Shown piece by piece: positions 36,216 to 47,256 of a DNA stretch of 64,000 nt. A program made the position numbers and the translations under genes. This DNA comes from Neisseria perflava. GTDB lineage: Bacteria > Pseudomonadota > Gammaproteobacteria > Burkholderiales > Neisseriaceae. How positions within the stretch are numbered: position 1 is the stretch's first letter; each line of letters opens with the position of its first letter. The stretch lies in the NCBI RefSeq assembly GCF_002863305.2, contig NZ_CP136962.1, positions 1,922,001 through 1,986,000 of the forward strand. Direction: 5' to 3'. The notes under the pieces were generated by a model that did no database searches, was not told the DNA's origin, and saw nothing but the letters and a program-made list of their open reading frames with translations.

Positions 36216-36298
36216 TAAATTTTCCTTTTAATTTTAGAAACTTGAAATAGGGAGTATTGTAGCGTATTTTACATGGCAAGGTTGTCTGAAAATCAAGG

Positions 36299-36328
36299 TT
36301 GTCAGGTTTTGGCATTTCCAACGTCTAA
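36299..36328 (+). promoter_or_regulatory. Predicted ECF sigma promoter of msrAB
   Basis: TTGTCAG at 36299-36305, a 16-base spacer and CGTCTAA at 36322-36328, 32 bases before the msrAB start. It matches the doxX-hvfABC promoter candidate exactly in both boxes and in spacing. Control of msrAB by the neisserial ECF sigma factor has been reported for pathogenic species. Confidence 0.65.
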
Positions 36329-36360
36329 CAAGACAAACCATCCATACAGGAAACATAGAG

Positions 36361-37929
36361 ATGAATCCCCGCACATTATTTTCACTTTGCACCAAGTTCG
36401 GCTGCCTGCTTGTACTTGGCGCCTGCTCATCCAAAATGATGGATACCGAAGCTGCAACCGTACCACAGGCATTGTCCTCGTTGAAAACCCCTGACAACCG
36501 CCCTGCCACTATTTACCTGCAAAAAGACAAACCCACCCTGATTAAATTTTGGGCAAGTTGGTGTCCTTTGTGTTTGTCCGAATTGGGACAAACTGAAAAA
36601 TGGGCGCAAGATACAAAATTCGGTTCTGCCAACCTGATTACCGTTGTCTCACCCGGTTTTCTACACGAGAAAAAAGACGGCGACTTTCAAAAATGGTATG
36701 CCGGTTTGAACTATCCCAAGCTGCCCGTCGTTACCGACAACGGTGGCACCATCGCCCAAAGCCTGAATATCAGTGTTTACCCTTCATGGGCATTAATCGG
36801 CAAAGACGGCGACGTGCAGCGCATCGTCAAAGGCAGCATCAACGAAGCGCAGGCATTGGCTTTAATCCGCGATCCCGATGCCGATTTAGGCCGTCTGAAA
36901 AACACATTTTACAAACCCGACACACAGAAAAAGGATTCAGCAATCATGAATACGCGCACCATCTACCTCGCTGGCGGCTGCTTTTGGGGCTTGGAAGCCT
37001 ATTTCCAACGCATAGACGGCGTGATTGACGCCGTATCCGGCTACGCCAACGGCAAAACGGAAAACCCAAGCTACGAAGACGTGTCCTACCGCGATACGGG
37101 CCATGCCGAAACTGTCAAAGTCACCTACGATGCCGACAAACTCAGCCTAGACGACATCCTGCAATACTATTTCCGCGTTGTTGACCCGACCAGCCTCAAC
37201 AAACAAGGCAACGACATCGGCACGCAATACCGCAGCGGCGTGTACTACACCGACCCTGCCGAAAAAACTGTCATTGCCGCCGCGCTCAAACGCGAGCAGC
37301 AAAAATACCAACAGCCCCTCGTCATCGAAAACGAACCGCTGAAAAACTTCTACGATGCCGAGGAATACCATCAGGACTACCTGATTAAAAACCCCAACGG
37401 CTACTGCCACATCGATATCCGCAAAGCCGACGAACCGCTGCCGGGCAAAACCAAAGCCACTCCGCAAGGCAAAGGCTTCGACGCGGCAACGTATAAAAAA
37501 CCCAGCGCTGCCGAACTCAAACGCCTCCTGACCGAAGAGCAATACCAAGTTACCCAAAAAAGCGCGACCGAATACGCCTTCAGCCACGAATACGACCATC
37601 TGTTCAAACCCGGCATTTATGTAGACGTCGTCAGCGGCGAACCCCTGTTCAGCTCCGCCGACAAATTCGATTCCGGCTGCGGCTGGCCGAGCTTTACCCA
37701 TCCAATTAATACCTCCGCCGTTACCGAACACGACGATTTCAGCTACAACATGCGCCGCACCGAAGTGCGTAGCCACGCCGCCGATTCGCACTTAGGACAC
37801 GTTTTCCCCGACGGCCCGAAAGACAAAGGCGGCCTGCGCTATTGCATCAATGGCGCAAGTTTGAAATTCATTCCTTTGGAAGAAATGGACGCAGCCGGCT
37901 ACGGCGCGTTGAAAGGCAAAGTGAAATAA
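36361..37929 (+). CDS. msrAB: Trifunctional thioredoxin/methionine sulfoxide reductase A/B (PilB)
   Basis: This 522-residue protein has an N-terminal signal with a lipobox-like LGAC, then three domains: a thioredoxin-like domain with [11 protein letters not shown] (cysteines 68 and 71), MsrA with GCFWG (catalytic cysteine 207), and MsrB with zinc-binding CGWPSF and catalytic RYCING (cysteine near 495). It repairs both stereoisomers of oxidised methionine in envelope proteins, with electrons passed through the first domain. In Neisseria it protects against oxidants. An internal start before the MsrA domain ([11 protein letters not shown]) follows AAGGA and might give a shorter cytosolic form. 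Confidence 0.96.
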   Translation: MNPRTLFSLCTKFGCLLVLGACSSKMMDTEAATVPQALSSLKTPDNRPATIYLQKDKPTLIKFWASWCPLCLSELGQTEKWAQDTKFGSANLITVVSPGFLHEKKDGDFQKWYAGLNYPKLPVVTDNGGTIAQSLNISVYPSWALIGKDGDVQRIVKGSINEAQALALIRDPDADLGRLKNTFYKPDTQKKDSAIMNTRTIYLAGGCFWGLEAYFQRIDGVIDAVSGYANGKTENPSYEDVSYRDTGHAETVKVTYDADKLSLDDILQYYFRVVDPTSLNKQGNDIGTQYRSGVYYTDPAEKTVIAAALKREQQKYQQPLVIENEPLKNFYDAEEYHQDYLIKNPNGYCHIDIRKADEPLPGKTKATPQGKGFDAATYKKPSAAELKRLLTEEQYQVTQKSATEYAFSHEYDHLFKPGIYVDVVSGEPLFSSADKFDSGCGWPSFTHPINTSAVTEHDDFSYNMRRTEVRSHAADSHLGHVFPDGPKDKGGLRYCINGASLKFIPLEEMDAAGYGALKGKVK

Positions 37930-37941
37930 CGAATTGAATCG

Positions 37942-37980
37942 AAAAAGGCCGTCTGAAAGAGATTTCAGACGGCCTTTTTA
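37942..37980 (+). terminator. Hairpin behind msrAB
   Basis: A uptake-type stem with A5 before and T5 after it, 12 bases after the stop. Confidence 0.8.
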
Positions 37981-38060
37981 ATTTGTTAGATGTAGAGGGT
38001 TGGTTTCTTATCTATCAAAAAATTTCAATAACTAAGAAAGTGCGCCCTGAAAAAAACCTT

Positions 38061-39529
<1,469 letters not shown>

Positions 39530-39641
39530 AGCGTATTTTTCATAAATTTCTTTTCAGAGGTTCAACTTTGCAAAATCGATTTACGATATATGCCATCTTC
39601 ACGGATAATATCGACTGACTTTTTGTAAATAATGAGGTTTT

Positions 39642-40082
39642 ATGAATATCAAACGTTTTTCCCTAGCTGCAACCGTATTTGCGGCTTTGATGTTGAGTGC
39701 CTGTGAAACAACAACCACATCGAGCGGCAGCGGCAGCTGGACCAACATCGGCACCATCTCAGAAGGCAATATCAAAGTGGCTATTGATAGAAGCAGCATT
39801 AAAAGAAATGGCGCACTGGTTACTTTCCGCGATAAAAAAACCGTTTCCAAACTGAAAGAGGAACGTTTCGTTAACACCCCGGCCTATAAAACGGCTATCG
39901 GCAGCTGGGAAATTCATTGCTCAAACAAAACCTATCGCTTGGCAGCGCTGCAACTGATGGACGAACACGGCCGGGTGATTTCCAACCAAAGCTATACACC
40001 GACCAGCATCCGCCCAATGAGCGTCATGAGCGGCACGATTACTGAAAAACAATACGAAACAGTGTGCGGACATAAGCTTTAA
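39642..40082 (+). CDS. Small lipoprotein, surface-adhesin E/CNP1-like
   Basis: This 146-residue protein has a lipoprotein signal with lipobox LSAC (cysteine near residue 21) and a threonine/serine-rich start of the mature form. The rest looks like one compact beta domain with a cysteine pair (IHCSNKTYR near 90, and VCGHKL at the end) that may form a disulfide. It resembles the surface-adhesin E-like proteins of proteobacteria, but the similarity judged by eye is moderate. It should be anchored to the outer membrane. Confidence 0.7.
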   Translation: MNIKRFSLAATVFAALMLSACETTTTSSGSGSWTNIGTISEGNIKVAIDRSSIKRNGALVTFRDKKTVSKLKEERFVNTPAYKTAIGSWEIHCSNKTYRLAALQLMDEHGRVISNQSYTPTSIRPMSVMSGTITEKQYETVCGHKL

Positions 40083-40122
40083 TCCACATTTATTCACAAA
40101 GTTATCCACAGTTTAAATATTT

Positions 40123-40170
40123 AAAAGGCCGTCTGAATGCTTTGAATATCAAGTTTCAGACGGCCTTTTT
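40123..40170 (+). terminator. Hairpin behind the small lipoprotein gene
   Basis: AAAAGGCCGTCTGAA and TTCAGACGGCCTTTTT pair across about 18 bases, followed by T-rich sequence. Two DnaA-box-like words (TTATTCACA, TTATCCACA) lie just before it. Confidence 0.7.
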
Positions 40171-40465
40171 ATGTTTTTATGGAAATTTATCTTCAAATTT
40201 ATCCACAAAATTTGTTTATTCAAAAATAATTTATTACAGCGATTCATTTACGCTCAAAATTTGCTTCATTCTTTGCAAGAGCATTTCACAAAATACTGCT
40301 TTCTACTCTATTTACTGACTTACTATCTGCTTAATCGAGCTGTATTTACAGACTACCATGCATCAAACTGGATTCTGTACAGGATATTTTCTACAAAAAT
40401 ATTCCAATAGTTTTGAAGAAATTTTCTTCTTAAAAATAACTTCCCTTTGATCATTTAGCCCTTCT
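40171..40465. other. AT-rich gap with no recognised gene
   Basis: About 295 bases of very AT-rich sequence, including one TTATCCACA near 40200. A 79-codon open frame runs through it, but its composition and lack of a ribosome site argue against a gene. No tRNA or repeat was recognised. Confidence 0.5.
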
Positions 40466-41041
40466 TTAACGCAGCCTTGCCCCTGTTTCTCCGTCAATAA
40501 TCTGGCTGGGCGTTTTCTGCTTACCTATCAATCCGCCTACAACCCAGACTTTCCTGCCAAACTGTCTTCTGACTTCCCTTTCCGTTTTGCACGCCCGTTT
40601 GCCTGCACGATTGCATGAAGTAGAGACTAAAGGCATTTCCAAAACCTGACACAAACGTCTTGCACCTGCGTGCGCAGGAACCCTGACAGCCAATTTACTG
40701 CGTCCTTTTCCCCGCAATGAGGGCAATACTTTTTTGCCGACCGGCAATAAAAAAGTTTTCGGAGCAGGCCATGCTTTATGCAGCATGGTTTGGATATTTT
40801 CAGACTGCCTTTGCAGCAAAGGTTGCAACTGTTCCAAGCTATGGCCAATGACAATCATGCCTTTGTGTTGCGGTCGTTTTTTCAGATGAATCAATTGATT
40901 GAGCGCTTTGGGCAAAGTAGGGATACAGCCCAAGCCATAGCAAGACTCGGTAGGATAGGCGACCAAACCGCCTTTTTTAAGATGCGCCTGCAGCCTGTGT
41001 TGGGCTGCAGCCGATAAAATTCTGGGAAACATCATCATCAT
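40466..41041 (-). CDS. tsaC: Sua5/YciO/YrdC family protein, TsaC-like
   Basis: This 191-residue protein has the YrdC fold: GGLVAYPTESCYGLGC near residues 24-39, KKRPQHKGMIVI near 53, a central TFLLPVGKKVLP, and SRS-like VSTSCNRAG near 140. TsaC makes threonylcarbamoyl-AMP from threonine, bicarbonate and ATP for t6A37 of tRNA. The start has four ATG in a row (41041-41030), and the first useful one cannot be fixed because no strong ribosome site is seen. Confidence 0.88.
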   Translation of the reverse strand: MMMMFPRILSAAAQHRLQAHLKKGGLVAYPTESCYGLGCIPTLPKALNQLIHLKKRPQHKGMIVIGHSLEQLQPLLQRQSENIQTMLHKAWPAPKTFLLPVGKKVLPSLRGKGRSKLAVRVPAHAGARRLCQVLEMPLVSTSCNRAGKRACKTEREVRRQFGRKVWVVGGLIGKQKTPSQIIDGETGARLR

Positions 41042-41044
41042 ACC

Positions 41045-41095
41045 AAGGCCGTCTGAAACTGAGATTGTCGGATAATCTGTGTTCAGACGGCCTAT
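41045..41095 (-). terminator. Hairpin between tsaC and purD
   Basis: Paired uptake words around a 20-base loop, shortly before the purD 3' end; in reading direction they follow the purD transcript... and precede the tsaC start. Confidence 0.6.
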
Positions 41096-41107
41096 TTCTA
41101 TTCATTA

Positions 41108-42379
41108 TTAACGGTTGATGGCTTTATCGGCAATGTCTTTACGGTATTGCATACCGTCAAAACGGATTGTTTCCAATGCCTCATAAGCCTTGCTTTTAGC
41201 TTGGGCAACATCATCGCCCAAACCGACTACACACAACACACGGCCGCCGTTGGTTACCACTTCGCCTTTTTCATTCGTCGCAGTACCGGCATGGAAAACT
41301 TTACCGATTTGATTGGCTTTATCCAAGCCAAAGATTACATCGCCTTTTTTCGGGGAGTCAGGATAATTTTGTGCGGCCAACACCACGCCTACCGCGGTCT
41401 GCGGATTCCATTCGGCAGCGACACTATCCAGTTTGCTGTCGATTGCCGTTTCAATCAAATCCACCAAATCGCTATCCAAACGGCTCATAATTGGCTGGGT
41501 TTCAGGGTCGCCGAAACGGCAGTTGAATTCGATGGTATAAGGCGCACCAGTTTTATCAATCATCAAGCCTGCGTATAAAAAGCCGGTAAATTCATGACCT
41601 TCTGCCTTCATACCGGCCACAGTCGGCAAAATAATTTCATTCATCGCGCGCTCGTACACATCAGGCGTTACCACCGGAGCAGGGCTGTATGCGCCCATAC
41701 CGCCGGTATTAGGGCCTTTGTCATCATCTAACAGGCGTTTATGGTCTTGACTGGTTGCCATCGGCAAAACATGATTGCCGTCCACCATAACGATAAAGCT
41801 TGCTTCCTCGCCTTGCAGGAAATCTTCAATCACGACGCGCGCGCCTGCATTGCCCATTTTGTTGCCCAACAACATATCATCAATAGCAGCATGGGCTTCA
41901 TCCAAAGTCATGGCGACAATCACGCCTTTGCCGGCAGCCAAACCATCCGCTTTAATAACAATCGGCGCACCTTTTTGATTGACGTAATCATGTGCAGCAT
42001 CGGCATTTTCAAAGGTTTGGTACTGCGCAGTTGGAATGTTATATTTTGCCATAAACGCTTTAGCAAAATCCTTTGAGCTCTCCAGCTGGGCCGCGTATTG
42101 AGTCGGGCCAAAAATCTTCAATCCGGCAGCACGGAAGTCATTCACCACACCCGCAGCCAAAGGCGCTTCAGGGCCAACTACGGTAAAGGCAATATTTTCA
42201 TTACGGCAAAAATCAATTAAATCTTGATGTGCCGTTAATGCGATATTCCGCAGTTTAGGCTCAATTGCCGTTCCGGCATTACCAGGTGCAACAAAGACAG
42301 TTTCTACTTTAGACGACTGCGCCAATTTCCAAGCCAGTGCGTGTTCACGTCCACCATTACCAATAACGAGCAATTTCAT
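41108..42379 (-). CDS. purD: Phosphoribosylamine-glycine ligase
   Basis: This 423-residue protein has an ATP-grasp fold: GNGGREHALAWKLAQS at the N-terminus, VIKADGLAAGKGV near residue 142, GEEASFIVMVDG near 190 and EFNCRFGDPETQ near 286, which carries the magnesium-binding residues. It makes glycinamide ribonucleotide in purine synthesis. It follows in the opposite direction from the DUF4298 gene. Confidence 0.97.
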   Translation of the reverse strand: MKLLVIGNGGREHALAWKLAQSSKVETVFVAPGNAGTAIEPKLRNIALTAHQDLIDFCRNENIAFTVVGPEAPLAAGVVNDFRAAGLKIFGPTQYAAQLESSKDFAKAFMAKYNIPTAQYQTFENADAAHDYVNQKGAPIVIKADGLAAGKGVIVAMTLDEAHAAIDDMLLGNKMGNAGARVVIEDFLQGEEASFIVMVDGNHVLPMATSQDHKRLLDDDKGPNTGGMGAYSPAPVVTPDVYERAMNEIILPTVAGMKAEGHEFTGFLYAGLMIDKTGAPYTIEFNCRFGDPETQPIMSRLDSDLVDLIETAIDSKLDSVAAEWNPQTAVGVVLAAQNYPDSPKKGDVIFGLDKANQIGKVFHAGTATNEKGEVVTNGGRVLCVVGLGDDVAQAKSKAYEALETIRFDGMQYRKDIADKAINR

Positions 42380-42519
42380 ACCATCTCCTTGAAGAATAGA
42401 TGTTGTAAATAAAATTCAATCGATGGAATATTGTTCCATCTTGCATAGCTGTTTCAAATTAAGAATAATATCGCACCAAGACAACCATACTCTAATTTCA
42501 AACAACGAAAGGACAAATC

Positions 42520-42825
42520 ATGCAAAAACGTATTGACGAAATTCAAAGCAAATACCGCGAATGGTGCGAATTACTGCCACAACTGGAAGCAGATATCGCC
42601 CGCTGGAAACATGCTGCAAGCCTCATGCAAGACATGGATGACTTCTATACCAACGAATACCAAGCATGCTATCAAGCCATTGAAGAAGGGGCAGATGTTG
42701 ATTTACGAACACAGGGCGAATACAGCATTATGAGCGAAGATGCCCTATGGAACGCACTAGGGGAATTTCATCAACTGGCTTGGGAACACCTGCGCTCAAG
42801 CGTAAATGCTTTAGACAGATACTAA
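42520..42825 (+). CDS. DUF4298 protein
   Basis: This 101-residue protein is mostly helical: an N-terminal coiled segment (RIDEIQSKYREWCELLPQL), an acidic middle and a final helix. The features match the DUF4298 family, small cytosolic proteins of unknown role found in Neisseria and other bacteria. ACGAAAGGA precedes the ATG. No neighbour suggests its function. Confidence 0.78.
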   Translation: MQKRIDEIQSKYREWCELLPQLEADIARWKHAASLMQDMDDFYTNEYQACYQAIEEGADVDLRTQGEYSIMSEDALWNALGEFHQLAWEHLRSSVNALDRY

Positions 42826-42837
42826 GGCTAAAACATC

Positions 42838-42889
42838 AAAGGCCGCCTGAAACTTTTGATTTCTCAAATATGTTCAGACGACCTTTTAT
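42838..42889. terminator. Decayed hairpin between DUF4298 gene and yigZ
   Basis: AAAGGCCGCCTGAAA and TTCAGACGACCTTTT face each other with two changed bases and a long loop, between convergent genes. Confidence 0.5.
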
Positions 42890-43497
42890 TCAAACGACTT
42901 CTCAGTATCTACTTCAATTTGGCGCGTATTTTTCCAAGCAGCAATACAAGCTTCATAATCGGCCAACGCTATTTTCACTGTCAACTTACAATCCAGCTGC
43001 AAATCCTGTCCCACAATATCGGCCTGATATTGTTTGGCAATCCGTATGGCCTCATTCAAAACAGGATATTCACATTTCAACCAAACTGTCTTTTCGACAT
43101 TCTTTTCAACAACCTCAGCTATCACCAGCGCCTGAGCCGTTGATTCCTTATAGGCATGAATCAAACCGGGAACACCCAATAGCGTACCGCCAAAATAGCG
43201 CACAACCACAACCAACACATCCGTTACGCCGACAGAATCAATCTGCCCCAGAATAGGACGGCCTGCGCTTCCAGACGGTTCTCCATCATCGTTTGCACGA
43301 AACTGCATTCCATCCACACCCAATCGATAGGCGTAACACCAATGTCGCGCCTTGTGATGCTCTTCCTTTAATAGGTCGAGATATTTCTTCACATCGGCTA
43401 AAGTGCGAATCGGATAGGCATATGCAATGAAGCGACTGCCTTTATCTTTAAATTCAGCCTGTGTCGGAGTGGTAATGGTTTTATAGGTCGTAATCAT
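42886..43497 (-). CDS. yigZ: IMPACT/YigZ family protein
   Basis: This 203-residue protein has the UPF0029 N-terminal domain: DKGSRFIAYAYPI near residue 18, HHKARHWCYAYRLG near 47, the signature NDDGEPSGSAGRPIL near 69-83 and GVTDVLVVVVRYFGGTLLG near 88-106. A small ferredoxin-like C-terminal domain follows. Bacterial members are of unsettled function; eukaryotic IMPACT modulates translation control. Confidence 0.93.
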   Translation of the reverse strand: MITTYKTITTPTQAEFKDKGSRFIAYAYPIRTLADVKKYLDLLKEEHHKARHWCYAYRLGVDGMQFRANDDGEPSGSAGRPILGQIDSVGVTDVLVVVVRYFGGTLLGVPGLIHAYKESTAQALVIAEVVEKNVEKTVWLKCEYPVLNEAIRIAKQYQADIVGQDLQLDCKLTVKIALADYEACIAAWKNTRQIEVDTEKSFE

Positions 43498-43508
43498 GCC
43501 AAAATATT

Positions 43509-43542
43509 TTCAGACGGCCTTATATAGCAAAGGCCGTCTGAA
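43509..43542. repeat. Inverted uptake pair between yigZ and etfA
   Basis: TTCAGACGGCCTT and AAGGCCGTCTGAA face away from each other around TATATAGC. The order is opposite to that of most pairs in the window. It follows etfA in reading direction and may end that transcript. Confidence 0.6.
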
Positions 43543-43558
43543 CGTTTCACGTGAAACA
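43543..43558. promoter_or_regulatory. parS-like ParB binding site 1
   Basis: CGTTTCACGTGAAACA holds the perfect 14-base palindrome GTTTCACGTGAAAC, the core of the widely conserved chromosomal parS site; the first base of the 16-mer differs. It lies right before the etfA stop. Confidence 0.75.
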
Positions 43559-44491
43559 TTAGTTTTTCAGTGCTTCAGTCAGTTGAGGCACAACTTCAAA
43601 CAAATCACCAACCAAGCCATAATCTGCTACATTGAAAATCGGAGCGTCAGCATCTTTGTTGATAGCAACGATCACTTTACTGTCCTGCATACCGGCAACG
43701 TGTTGGATAGCTCCGGAAATACCGATAGCGAAGTACAGTTGCGGCGCAACCACTTTACCGGTTTGTCCGACTTGGGCATCGTTTGGCGCATACTCGGCAT
43801 CCACTGCTGCACGGGATGCCCCAATCGCCGCACCCAAAACATCAGCCAAAGGAGTCAATACTTCATTGAATTTTTCAGCGCTGCCCAATGCACGACCACC
43901 GGAAACAATCACTTTTGCCTGAGTCAATTCTGGGCGGTCAGACTGGGAAAGTTGACGGTTTACGAAACGGCTCAGGTTTTGAGCAGGCGTTGCCTCAACA
44001 TTAATCACTTCTGCATTACCGCCTTGTCCGGCAGCATCAAATGCTGTCGCACGGAAAGTCAGTACCAATTTTTCAGAATTGGATTGAATAGTTTCAAATA
44101 CATTACCGGCATAAATCGGACGAACAAATGTCGAGTTATCCACAACTTCGGTTAAATCGGAAACTTGTGGTACATCCAACAGGGCAGCAACCCGGGGCAA
44201 CAGATTTTTACCAAACGCAGTTGCAGTCGCAGCCACATAGCGGTAATCCGCAGCCAGTTTAACAACCAAAGGCGTTAATTCTTCTGCCAAGCCTTCAGCG
44301 TAATAGGGCGCATCGGCTACCAAAACTTTCGCTACGCCTGCAACCTGTTTTGCCTCTTCAACCACCGCAGCAGCATTACTGCCGGCAACCAATAAATCTA
44401 CATTACCCAATTTAGTAGCAGCCGTTACCGCATGCAAAGTGGCAGGATTCAAATGTTGGTTATTATGTTCCGCAATAATCAATACGCTCAT
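43559..44491 (-). CDS. etfA: Electron transfer flavoprotein alpha subunit
   Basis: This 310-residue protein has an N-terminal ETF domain and a C-terminal FAD-binding domain with the signature block IVSGGRALGSAEKFN near residue 193, RAAVDAEYAPNDAQVGQTGKV near 225 and the loop GISGAIQHVAGMQ near 256. With EtfB it passes electrons from flavin dehydrogenases to ETF-ubiquinone oxidoreductase. The gene starts 10 bases after etfB. Confidence 0.97.
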   Translation of the reverse strand: MSVLIIAEHNNQHLNPATLHAVTAATKLGNVDLLVAGSNAAAVVEEAKQVAGVAKVLVADAPYYAEGLAEELTPLVVKLAADYRYVAATATAFGKNLLPRVAALLDVPQVSDLTEVVDNSTFVRPIYAGNVFETIQSNSEKLVLTFRATAFDAAGQGGNAEVINVEATPAQNLSRFVNRQLSQSDRPELTQAKVIVSGGRALGSAEKFNEVLTPLADVLGAAIGASRAAVDAEYAPNDAQVGQTGKVVAPQLYFAIGISGAIQHVAGMQDSKVIVAINKDADAPIFNVADYGLVGDLFEVVPQLTEALKN

Positions 44492-44501
44492 TTCATACTC
44501 C

Positions 44502-45251
44502 TTAGATCACTTTGGCTTCGTTTTTCAGCTTTTCAACCAATTCGGCAACATCAGCCACTTTTACACCGGCTTGACGTGCTTTAGGTTCGGCAAATTTCAC
44601 GGTATTCAAACGTGGAGAAATATCCACAGCCAAATCGGCAGGACTTAATTTTTCCAAAGGCTTTTTCTTTGCCGCCATGATATTAGGAAGTTTGACAAAA
44701 CGTGGTTCGTTCAAACGCAAATCTGCACTGATGACCGCAGGCAGCTTCAATGCAACAGTCTCTTCGCCGCCGTCAATTTCACGGGTTACCAATGCTTCTT
44801 CGCCTTCAATTTGCACTTTTGATGCAAAAGTACCTTGAGCCGCATTCAACAACGCAGCCAGCATTTGGGCAACTTGGTTGGCGTCATCGTCAATTGCCTG
44901 TTTGCCCAACAGTAAAATTTGCGGATTTTCTTTATCCGCAACAGCTTTCAGCAATTTAGCAACAGCCAAAGGCTCCAACTTCGCATCAGTCTCAACGTGA
45001 ACCGCACGGTCGGCACCCATCGCCAAAGCAGTACGCAACGTCTCTTCACATTTTTTCTCGCCAAGAGAAACAGCAACAATCTCGCTTACTTTTCCGGCTT
45101 CTTTCAAACGGACAGCTTCTTCTACCGCAATTTCATCAAATGGGTTCATCGACATTTTGACATTACCGATATCCACATCGGAACCATCGGCTTTCACACG
45201 AACTTTGACGTTGTAGTCCACTACGCGCTTTACTGCGACCAGTGCTTTCAT
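44502..45251 (-). CDS. etfB: Electron transfer flavoprotein beta subunit
   Basis: This 249-residue protein has the AMP-binding ETF beta fold: [19 protein letters not shown] at the start, [18 protein letters not shown] near residue 36, [19 protein letters not shown] near 113 and the signature near 190-215 ([20 protein letters not shown]). It is the first gene of the etfBA operon. Confidence 0.97.
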   Translation of the reverse strand: MKALVAVKRVVDYNVKVRVKADGSDVDIGNVKMSMNPFDEIAVEEAVRLKEAGKVSEIVAVSLGEKKCEETLRTALAMGADRAVHVETDAKLEPLAVAKLLKAVADKENPQILLLGKQAIDDDANQVAQMLAALLNAAQGTFASKVQIEGEEALVTREIDGGEETVALKLPAVISADLRLNEPRFVKLPNIMAAKKKPLEKLSPADLAVDISPRLNTVKFAEPKARQAGVKVADVAELVEKLKNEAKVI

Positions 45252-45435
45252 TCAATTCTCCTAAAAAGAATGTCCATCAAATCTAGCATACTGCTTTTGA
45301 TACATTCTTTATATAAAATCCAATTCGGTTTTCACCAACATGACAAAACCAAATTTATATAAATCTTGGCAAATAGAGCGGAATTATATCATTTCTAAAG
45401 CATTTACTCAGAAAATAAATCCAACTCCCCAGTAA

Positions 45436-46404
45436 TTATTTACCGTATGCTGTAACACAATCCATCAAGGTTTGATAAACCTCGTCAACATTGGGAATTT
45501 GAGCAATACCGCCTAAATTTTTTGCATAAGCCGAAACTTGAACGCCGGTCTTGGCCGGATCTGTATCTGTATAAATTCCTACAACAGGCTTTTCCAATGC
45601 ATTGGCAAGATGCAGCAGTCCGGTATCTACGCCAATAATACCCTCTGCGTTTTTCAATAAAAATGCAGCCTGTAATAAATTCATTTTGTCGCAAACCGAA
45701 GCAAACGGTAAATCGCTTGCAATCTGTTCGGCACGCATTTTTTCGGTTTCATTTCCCCACGGCAGATACACATTGTATTGTTGTTCTTCATTCAACTTTT
45801 TCAATAATGCACACCAGTGTTCTACCGGCCACAATTTACTGTCGCGACTGGTTGCATGCAAAGCAACGTAATAAGGGGATTGCAAATTTTTCAGACGGCC
45901 TGATTCAGGAACCGACAAACCAAATACCTGCGTTTCAGGCATTGTATAACCAAATACTTGGGCGAATAATTCACGGTTTCGCCAGACCGCATTTTTACCT
46001 TTCGGCACGGCAAACGCTTTACTGTATGCAAAGGCAGCTAAACTTTCACGCGCGCTGTGTTTATCCAAACCGTAAATAGGGGATTTCGCCATTTTGGCAA
46101 AGCATGCGCTTTTAATCAGTCCTTGGCTATCTAAAACAAAATCAAAAGATTCAGCCTGTAAATCCGTTTTCAGACGGCCTATTTCACGCCACGTTTCAGC
46201 CTGAAAAAGGTGTTTGCGCCATTGCCGCCATTTCATTACATGAACCTTTTTGACAAAAGGATGCAAGCGGGCAATATCTGCAAACCCTGCCTCACATAGC
46301 CAATGGAGCTCTATCTCAGGACATTGTCGCGCCAAATCTTCAACTGCGGGCAACGTATGAATTAAATCGCCCATACTGGACAAGCGGACAAGTAAAATCT
46401 TCAT
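45436..46404 (-). CDS. waaC: Lipooligosaccharide heptosyltransferase I
   Basis: This 322-residue GT9-family protein starts MKILLVRLSSMGDLIHTLPAV, the usual WaaC N-terminus with the acceptor-binding region, and carries DSQGLIKSACFAKMA near residue 92, LHATSRDSKLWPVEHW near 182 and GVDTGLLHLANALEKPVVG near 258 for ADP-heptose binding. It adds the first heptose to Kdo of the inner core at the cytosolic face of the inner membrane. Confidence 0.95.
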   Translation of the reverse strand: MKILLVRLSSMGDLIHTLPAVEDLARQCPEIELHWLCEAGFADIARLHPFVKKVHVMKWRQWRKHLFQAETWREIGRLKTDLQAESFDFVLDSQGLIKSACFAKMAKSPIYGLDKHSARESLAAFAYSKAFAVPKGKNAVWRNRELFAQVFGYTMPETQVFGLSVPESGRLKNLQSPYYVALHATSRDSKLWPVEHWCALLKKLNEEQQYNVYLPWGNETEKMRAEQIASDLPFASVCDKMNLLQAAFLLKNAEGIIGVDTGLLHLANALEKPVVGIYTDTDPAKTGVQVSAYAKNLGGIAQIPNVDEVYQTLMDCVTAYGK

Positions 46405-46415
46405 ATTTTGGAAAA

Positions 46416-46431
46416 TGTTTCACGTGAAACA
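46416..46431. promoter_or_regulatory. parS-like ParB binding site 2
   Basis: TGTTTCACGTGAAACA is a perfect match to the conserved 16-base parS palindrome. It lies between pncA and the waaC start, 2.87 kb from the other site. Confidence 0.85.
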
Positions 46432-46450
46432 ACAGTATTTTAAATATAAT

Positions 46451-47086
46451 TTATTGATTATTAATGTATTTTTTTATTTCTTCGGCATTTTCTAAAATAA
46501 TAGCTCCGGCAGAATGCATTTCCTGCCATGCGGATTCAACCGTTTCCGGAGCAATGCCGCGGCAAGCCGCCCGATTGACAATGACTTTCCAAGCTCCGCC
46601 TTTAAGCAACTGTAAAACCGTTGTTTTCACACAATAATCCGTTGCCAAACCGCCGACAATAACTGTATTTGCATTTTTACAGCGCAACCATTCGATCAAA
46701 CCTGTACTGAGCTTTTCTTCAATATCGTGAAAACATGCGCCGTAAGGATGTAACTCAGGATCGACGCCTTTCCAAACACAATAATCGTATTCCTTGGCTG
46801 AAGGCAGGCCATCCAACAATTCATAGCCATATGTTCCAACCATCGCATGTGACACCCAAGTCAAATCCGCATCGGGCAAACCCGTCGGTTTTAACATATC
46901 AACAGGATTATCCACAAGCCATTTTGCCGCAACATGATGCGCATCTTTCGTCATAACGCGTAAATCCGCCAACGCGGCTTGGGCATTGAGTTCATCCGCA
47001 ATCAGATGACCTTCGGCAACAGGCAATTCTTTCGGGCACAAAGGCGTAAACGTTTTTTGTGCATCTACATCGATAGAAACAATCAT
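46451..47086 (-). CDS. pncA: Isochorismatase-family hydrolase, probable nicotinamidase
   Basis: This 211-residue protein begins SIDVDAQKTFTPLCPKELPV, with the catalytic aspartate in DVDAQ (residue 6-10). The lysine is probably the one in VWKGVD near 108, and the nucleophile cysteine lies in GLATDYCVKTTVL near 152. Histidine and aspartate in TKDAHH near 47 fit the metal site of PncA. It would turn nicotinamide into nicotinate for NAD salvage. A perfect parS-like site lies just downstream. Confidence 0.85.
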   Translation of the reverse strand: MIVSIDVDAQKTFTPLCPKELPVAEGHLIADELNAQAALADLRVMTKDAHHVAAKWLVDNPVDMLKPTGLPDADLTWVSHAMVGTYGYELLDGLPSAKEYDYCVWKGVDPELHPYGACFHDIEEKLSTGLIEWLRCKNANTVIVGGLATDYCVKTTVLQLLKGGAWKVIVNRAACRGIAPETVESAWQEMHSAGAIILENAEEIKKYINNQ

Positions 47087-47256
47087 GGATTAATATAACC
47101 TATTGATTTTATTTTAAATAATTTAAATTATTCATTTATTGCCAATGTACGGACATTTGGAATAAATGCTTTGTATTATAACAAATTACTACTGCAAAAT
47201 GTGGGAAAACATCTGTGATATGATGACAGTTTGCACAGAATATTTATCCACAAATT

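Noticed and set aside
40171..40410. 79-codon open frame in the gap before tsaC
   Set aside because: AT-rich, aromatic-rich translation (LLYLLTYYLL) without ribosome site or similarity; judged non-coding.
43509..43542. tRNA-like fold in the intergenic hairpins
   Set aside because: These are inverted uptake words; no cloverleaf, anticodon loop or CCA-type end is visible anywhere in the window.
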